A DNA stretch of 64,000 nt, from positions 31,768 through 95,767 of the forward strand of contig NZ_JNWZ01000020.1 of assembly GCF_000716545.1 (NCBI RefSeq), read 5' to 3'. Position numbers and translations under genes: made by a program. Positions within the stretch are counted from its first letter, which is position 1; each line of letters opens with the position of its first letter. The notes beneath the pieces are model-generated. The model saw only the letters and a list, made by a program, of their open reading frames with translations. It had not been told where the DNA came from and did no database searches. This DNA is from Kitasatospora phosalacinea. GTDB lineage: Bacteria > Actinomycetota > Actinomycetes > Streptomycetales > Streptomycetaceae. This document shows positions 60,755-64,000 of the stretch, one piece after another.

Positions 60755-61516
60755 CTACTTCTTCCGGGTGAGCCTCGCGACCCGGTCGCCGACGCCCCAG
60801 GCGGTGACCCGCCACAGCGCCTCGACCACGATGCTGCGGCTCATCTTCGACGCGCCGTGCTCGCGCTCCACGAAGGTGATCGGCACCTCGGCGACCTTGA
60901 AACCGGCCTTCACCGCGCGCCAGGCCAGGTCGACCTGGAAGCAGTAGCCCTGCGAGGCGACCTGGTCCATGCCGAGGCCGAGCAGCGTCTCCTTGCGGAA
61001 CGCCCGGTAGCCGCCGGTGACGTCCCGGATCGGCACGTCCAGCATCAGCCGGGAGTACGTGGAGCCGCCCTTGGACAGCAGCAGCCGCGACTTCGGCCAG
61101 TTCACCACCGCCCCGCCGGGCACCCAGCGCGAGCCCAGCACCAGGTCCGCGCCGCGCAGCGCGGTCAGCAGCCGGGGCAGCTCCTCCGGCTGGTGCGAGC
61201 CGTCCGCGTCCATCTCGACCAGCACGTCGTAACCGCCGTCGATGCCCCAGCGGAACCCGGCCAGGTAGGCCGCGCCGAGGCCCTCCTTGCCCTTGCGGTG
61301 CATCACCTTCACGTGGTCGTCGTCGGCGGCGAGGGCGTCGGCGAGCTTCCCGGTGCCGTCCGGGCTGTTGTCGTCCGCGACCAGGACGTGCGCCTCGGGG
61401 ACGGCGGCGCGGACTCGGGACACGATCCGTTCGACGTTCTCGGCCTCGTTGTAGGTCGGGATGATCACCAGGATCTTGCCGAGACCGGCGAACGGGGTCT
61501 CCGGGGAGGAACTCAC
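60755..61516 (-). CDS. ppm1: Polyprenol monophosphomannose synthase (Ppm1/Dpm1-like)
   Basis: 253 aa, GTG. A GT2 glycosyltransferase that transfers mannose from GDP-mannose to polyprenyl phosphate, giving the donor for protein O-mannosylation and lipoglycans. Motifs: LVIIPTYNEAENVERIV (about 16-32), LVADDNSPDGTG, VEMDADGSHQPEEL (DAD near 105), and QGYCFQVDLAWRAV with FVEREHGASKMS. No acyltransferase domain is fused. Putatively the first gene of a short unit with the YihY gene. Confidence 0.92.
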   Translation of the reverse strand: MSSSPETPFAGLGKILVIIPTYNEAENVERIVSRVRAAVPEAHVLVADDNSPDGTGKLADALAADDDHVKVMHRKGKEGLGAAYLAGFRWGIDGGYDVLVEMDADGSHQPEELPRLLTALRGADLVLGSRWVPGGAVVNWPKSRLLLSKGGSTYSRLMLDVPIRDVTGGYRAFRKETLLGLGMDQVASQGYCFQVDLAWRAVKAGFKVAEVPITFVEREHGASKMSRSIVVEALWRVTAWGVGDRVARLTRKK

Positions 61517-61696
61517 AGCTGGGTGCCTTTCGGGAGCGGCTGACCGGGGCGACGCACGGGTGCGCGCGATTTCCACGGTAGGCCACCGGAAGGGTTCCTT
61601 CCGGCCACCCGCTCGGCAGTTCGACGGCCCCGGGGAAGGGCGGGTCACCGGGTGGGGCCGATCCGCTAGGCTGTGGGGCGGTCGCACCTGTTGCTC

Positions 61697-61769
61697 GCCT
61701 CAGTAGCTCAGGGGATAGAGCACGGCTCTCCTAAAGCCGGTGTCGCAGGTTCGAATCCTGCCTGGGGCA
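61697..61769 (+). tRNA. tRNA-Arg (anticodon CCU)
   Basis: 73 bases; the 3' CCA is not encoded. Acceptor stem GCCTCAG pairs with CTGGGGC, D arm GCTCAGGGGATAGAGC, anticodon loop CTCCTAA inside stem CGGCT/AGCCG, and T arm GCAGGTTCGAATCCTGC. The anticodon CCU reads AGG. Discriminator base A. tRNA genes of this type are frequent integration sites for actinomycete elements, but no integrase is seen here. Confidence 0.93.
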
Positions 61770-61786
61770 CGAGTGCGACCACGACG

Positions 61787-61822
61787 CGCAGGCCCCCGCC
61801 CGAACTCGGGTGGGGGCCTGCG
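61787..61822 (+). terminator. Terminator after the tRNA gene
   Basis: 11-bp perfect arms CGCAGGCCCCC and GGGGGCCTGCG extended by CCCG/CGGG with one mismatch. It begins 18 bases after the tRNA. Confidence 0.75.
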
Positions 61823-61851
61823 GCGTTCGCGGGCGAGGGGGCGTCGGGGGT

Positions 61852-62148
61852 TCACGGGCCGGTGGGGGCGGTCCGGTGTTCCGTCCAGGCGCGGACGGCG
61901 GTGAGGAGTTCTTCGTTCCGCAGGTGCTTCACGTTGCGGACCAGGCCGTGGAAGCCGGAGGCGTCCCGGTACAGGTACTCCAGGGGGAGGACGTGGACGG
62001 TGGCGACGAGTTCGCGCGGGGTGGGGTCCACGGTGCAGCGGCGGCCGGTGCCGGTGTAGCGGGTCTTGGCGACGGCGGTGCGCAGGGCGTCGGTGTCGAG
62101 GTCGTCGAGGAGGCCGGTTTCGACGGTGAAGCTGATGGGGTCGGTTAC
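61852..62148 (-). pseudogene. Coding-like ORF without a standard start codon
   Basis: 98 codons on the minus strand, nearly all with G/C in third position, ending in TGA at 61852. It reads TDPISFTVETGLLDDLDTDALRTA ... RYTGTGRRCTVDPTPRELVATVHVLPLEYLYRDASGFHG, protein-like and without low complexity. The first codon before TDPISF is GTA, and an in-frame stop lies about 12 codons further upstream with no ATG, GTG or TTG between. Most likely a gene whose GTG start mutated to GTA, or an exception. No family recognised. Confidence 0.5.
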
Positions 62149-62348
62149 GGCGGGTGAACGTTTCCGATCGGTGGCGGGCCGTCAACTGACCGGTTCCGGA
62201 TCGCCGTTGATGCAGCAAGGACCTTGTCTGCACGCGTTGGGGCGCGGGGTGAGGAGTGTGTTACGTTCCGTGCTCAGACCACCGAAAAGTGGACCCCGGC
62301 GGTGCTACCAACACCCCGGGGTCAGGCACTAGGAGTAAAGAGCTCCCG

Positions 62349-63425
62349 ATGCACATTCATCGTAGCGCGCGCATGCGCGGATTCGACCCCTTCCCGATGC
62401 TCCGGCCCGAGCGTTCCGGGCTCACCAAGGGCGCGTACGGGCTCGCCGTCCAGATCCTCACCAGCCCCACCGGCTGCGACCAGGACGGCCGGCAGCTCGC
62501 CGACAACGGCCCGGACGGGCGGGCGGGCATCGCCAGCATGCTGCGCGAGCTGAAGGCCGCCGGGTTCTACTGGGTGGTCACCTTCCGGCTCCCGGACGGA
62601 CGGATCATCAGTCAGTCCCACCTCTTCGACACTCCGCAGCACGTCGCGCCGGATCCCGTTCCACCGGGCCCCGGTGAACGCGGACCCGGCCGACCTGACG
62701 CCCTATGGAAAAGCAGGGAGGGAAAACCCTCCCTCCCGGGCGCCGAACCGGCGCCGGAGCGGGAGGCGGAGGGCGGCCTCCAGGAGGAGCCCGAGCCGCA
62801 GTCGCAGCCGCAGTCGCAGCCCGAACCGGAGCCCGAACCGGAGCCCGAACCGGAGCCGGAGCCCGAGCCTGAGCCCGAGCCCGAGGCTGAACCGGCCGTC
62901 GAGGCGCGGGTGGTGGACGAGGAGACCCGGGCGGCGGTGAGTCTGCTGTACCGGGTGATCCGGCCGGAACCCCGGCTGCGGGTCGGCGAGAAGGAGGCGC
63001 TGGCGCTGGCCCCGCTGGTGGCGGAGTGGCAGCGGCGCGGCAGCACGGAGGAGGACCTGGCGCGGGCCCTGCTGCCGGCCCTGCCGGTGCCGATCCACTC
63101 GGCGGGGGGCGTGCTGCGCTACCGGTTGACGCACAAGATGCCGCCCGAGCCGGGCGCGCTGCCGGAGTCCGCCCGGGTGGCACCGCCCGGGCGGTCCGGG
63201 CCGAGGACCCGTTACGCCGAGTGCGCCAAGTGCCATGACCCGGTGCCGCGTCCGGGCATCTGCGGGCCCTGCGCCGGGTTGGCGCCCAAGCCCGTCGCGG
63301 TCGGCGGCGGCGCGGGCGTCGTCCGGGTCGGGGCGCAGCGGGCCAGGGCGGCGATGCGTGCCGCGCGGGACGCGCTGCCGATCGGCCACTGCCTGCCCGG
63401 CGCGGCCGGCCGGGCCCTCGGTTAG
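62349..63425 (+). CDS. Winged-helix/helix-turn-helix protein with (Glu-Pro) repeat and zinc-ribbon-like end
   Basis: 358 aa, ATG. Residues 1-98 look like a winged-helix domain ([59 protein letters not shown]), seen in replication- or transcription-related actinomycete proteins of unknown role. Residues ~147-180 are a (Pro-Glu/Gln) tandem repeat, from hexanucleotide repetition. The C-terminal part holds a helical bundle and [22 protein letters not shown], two CxxC motifs suited to zinc. It may be a plasmid- or element-type protein. Confidence 0.7.
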   Translation: MHIHRSARMRGFDPFPMLRPERSGLTKGAYGLAVQILTSPTGCDQDGRQLADNGPDGRAGIASMLRELKAAGFYWVVTFRLPDGRIISQSHLFDTPQHVAPDPVPPGPGERGPGRPDALWKSREGKPSLPGAEPAPEREAEGGLQEEPEPQSQPQSQPEPEPEPEPEPEPEPEPEPEPEAEPAVEARVVDEETRAAVSLLYRVIRPEPRLRVGEKEALALAPLVAEWQRRGSTEEDLARALLPALPVPIHSAGGVLRYRLTHKMPPEPGALPESARVAPPGRSGPRTRYAECAKCHDPVPRPGICGPCAGLAPKPVAVGGGAGVVRVGAQRARAAMRAARDALPIGHCLPGAAGRALG

Positions 63426-63444
63426 GCCCCCGGGCGGGGTCGTG

Positions 63445-63891
63445 TCACCCCGCCTGGCCGTGGGAGCCCGCCTCCAGGCCGGTGCGGAGGGCGGCCAGGG
63501 TCGAGGCGGTGCGGGCCAGGTCCTCGGGAGGGACCGTGGCGGTCAGTGCGGCGAGCCCGTCCTCGACGACGGGGCGGGCGGCGGCCAACCGCTCCTCGCC
63601 CTCGGGCGTGAGGCGGAGGATGGACGAGCGGCGGTCCTGGGGGTGCGCGACCCGCTCGCACCAGCCTGCGGCCACCAGCCGGTCGACCGCCTTGCTGACG
63701 GCCCCCACGGTGATCGCCACTTCGCCGACGATGTCGAGCACGCGGCAGCCCGGCACCCGGTCGATGATCTCCAGGAACTCGAACTGCCCCAGCCCCAGGC
63801 CCTGTTCGGCGCGCAGGCGGGCGTTCACCGCGTTGTAGAGCCGGGTCTCGACGCGGACCAGGTCGAGGAAGGCGGGGGTGGCGTGGCTCAC
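63445..63891 (-). CDS. MarR-family transcriptional regulator
   Basis: 148 aa from a GTG with TTGGAGCC upstream; an ATG at 63969 would add 26 residues but would read through the three operator-like repeats, so the shorter form is preferred. The winged helix (about 38-100) shows VLDIVGEVAITVGAVSKAVDRLVAAGWCERVAHPQDRRSSILRLTPEGE, the DxRxxx wing of the family. It probably represses its own promoter and a divergent gene beyond the window edge. Ligand unknown. Confidence 0.9.
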   Translation of the reverse strand: MSHATPAFLDLVRVETRLYNAVNARLRAEQGLGLGQFEFLEIIDRVPGCRVLDIVGEVAITVGAVSKAVDRLVAAGWCERVAHPQDRRSSILRLTPEGEERLAAARPVVEDGLAALTATVPPEDLARTASTLAALRTGLEAGSHGQAG

Positions 63892-63904
63892 ATCGGCTCC
63901 AATG

Positions 63905-63965
63905 GATTCCTGGGAATCATGTTCCTTGGAATATGGTTCAGATCGGTAGATGCATTCCTGGGAAT
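63905..63965. promoter_or_regulatory. Three operator-like boxes before the MarR gene
   Basis: GATTCCTGGGAATC (63905-63918), TTCCTTGGAA (63922-63931) and ATTCCTGGGAAT (63954-63965) share the pattern TTCC-N2-GGAA. Box centres are 15 and 33 bp apart. They lie just upstream of the chosen GTG, the expected position for autoregulation. Confidence 0.7.
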
Positions 63966-64000
63966 CCATCCTCGCACGCCGACCCGCACCACCCCGCACC

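Larger units (their letters stand above)
61770..62348. other. 579-base stretch between tRNA-Arg and the HTH gene
   Basis: Besides the terminator and the start-less ORF, 62149-62348 holds the promoter side of the next gene. It includes AAGGACCTT near 62219 and no RNA family recognised. Confidence 0.5.

Noticed and set aside
61697..61769. Integrated element at tRNA-Arg.
   Set aside because: No integrase and no duplicated tRNA 3' end visible in the window.
62791..62900. CRISPR-like repetition.
   Set aside because: It is a coding hexamer repeat giving Glu-Pro; no spacers or cas genes.
63892..63969. MarR start at the upstream ATG (MDSQECIYR).
   Set aside because: It would run through the operator-like repeats and has no ribosome site, while the later GTG has one.

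Overview
The window is high-GC, gene-dense chromosomal DNA from a streptomycete-like actinomycete (Streptomyces, Kitasatospora or a close relative). This rests on near-total G/C at third codon positions, many GTG/TTG starts, leaderless promoters with TAGGGT-type -10 boxes, an intact futalosine menaquinone route, FO (F420) biosynthesis, a DUF397/helix-turn-helix pair, DUF4229 and DUF1707 proteins, and a complete 14-gene nuo operon. No prophage, transposase, integrase, CRISPR array or natural-product cluster was seen.

Layout. 0.2-5.3 kb: a membrane-anchored Pro/Gln-rich protein, an orphan substrate-binding lipoprotein, a conserved hypothetical, purU and an anti-sigma-type ATPase. 5.7-13.9 kb: three MFS transporters, two GNAT acetyltransferases, a DUF4229 protein, a LacI regulator and a dicarboxylate symporter with an elaborate leader. 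14.0-16.0 kb: a DUF1707 protein, an SBF-like transporter and a cold-shock protein. 16.4-23.7 kb: menaquinone genes (mqnA, mqnC, menG, a MenJ-like reductase) mixed with a Ser/Thr kinase, a vestigial amidohydrolase and a membrane protein. 23.9-24.8 kb: a lone modification-dependent restriction-type gene. 25.3-41.1 kb: nuoA-nuoN. 41.4-46.2 kb: polyprenyl diphosphate synthase, an orphan response regulator and korAB. 46.3-53.2 kb: rarD, a Tat-exported binding protein, a small ORF, a LolA/RseB-like protein and fbiC. 53.2-57.2 kb: a broken tyrosine phosphatase, an ADP-ribosylglycohydrolase, DUF397, a DUF5753 regulator and a GPP34 protein. 57.5-61.5 kb: a D,D-carboxypeptidase with threonine-containing repeats, a YihY/BrkB protein and polyprenol-phosphate mannose synthase. 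61.7-64 kb: tRNA-Arg(CCU), a coding-like ORF without a normal start, a helix-turn-helix protein and a MarR regulator with three operator-like boxes.

The genes from about 16 to 46 kb form a respiratory neighbourhood. MqnA and MqnC make the naphthoquinol precursor, the polyprenyl synthase makes the side chain, MenG methylates the ring and the MenJ-like enzyme probably saturates the chain. NuoA-N then reduces that quinone. KorAB oxidises 2-oxoacids and feeds low-potential electrons. A good match to the Rex operator lies just upstream of nuoA, so redox control by NADH/NAD+ is likely.

The least ordinary items are the SRA-like plus PD-(D/E)XK protein with its own AT-rich palindromic promoter, set between menaquinone and nuo genes; the repeated TTTGA/TCAAA motifs and leaderless upstream ORF before the symporter; an orphan minus-strand terminator between cspA and mqnA; a tyrosine phosphatase remnant that has lost its catalytic loop; and the repeated PTMTLR motif in the cytoplasmic tail of the D,D-carboxypeptidase.
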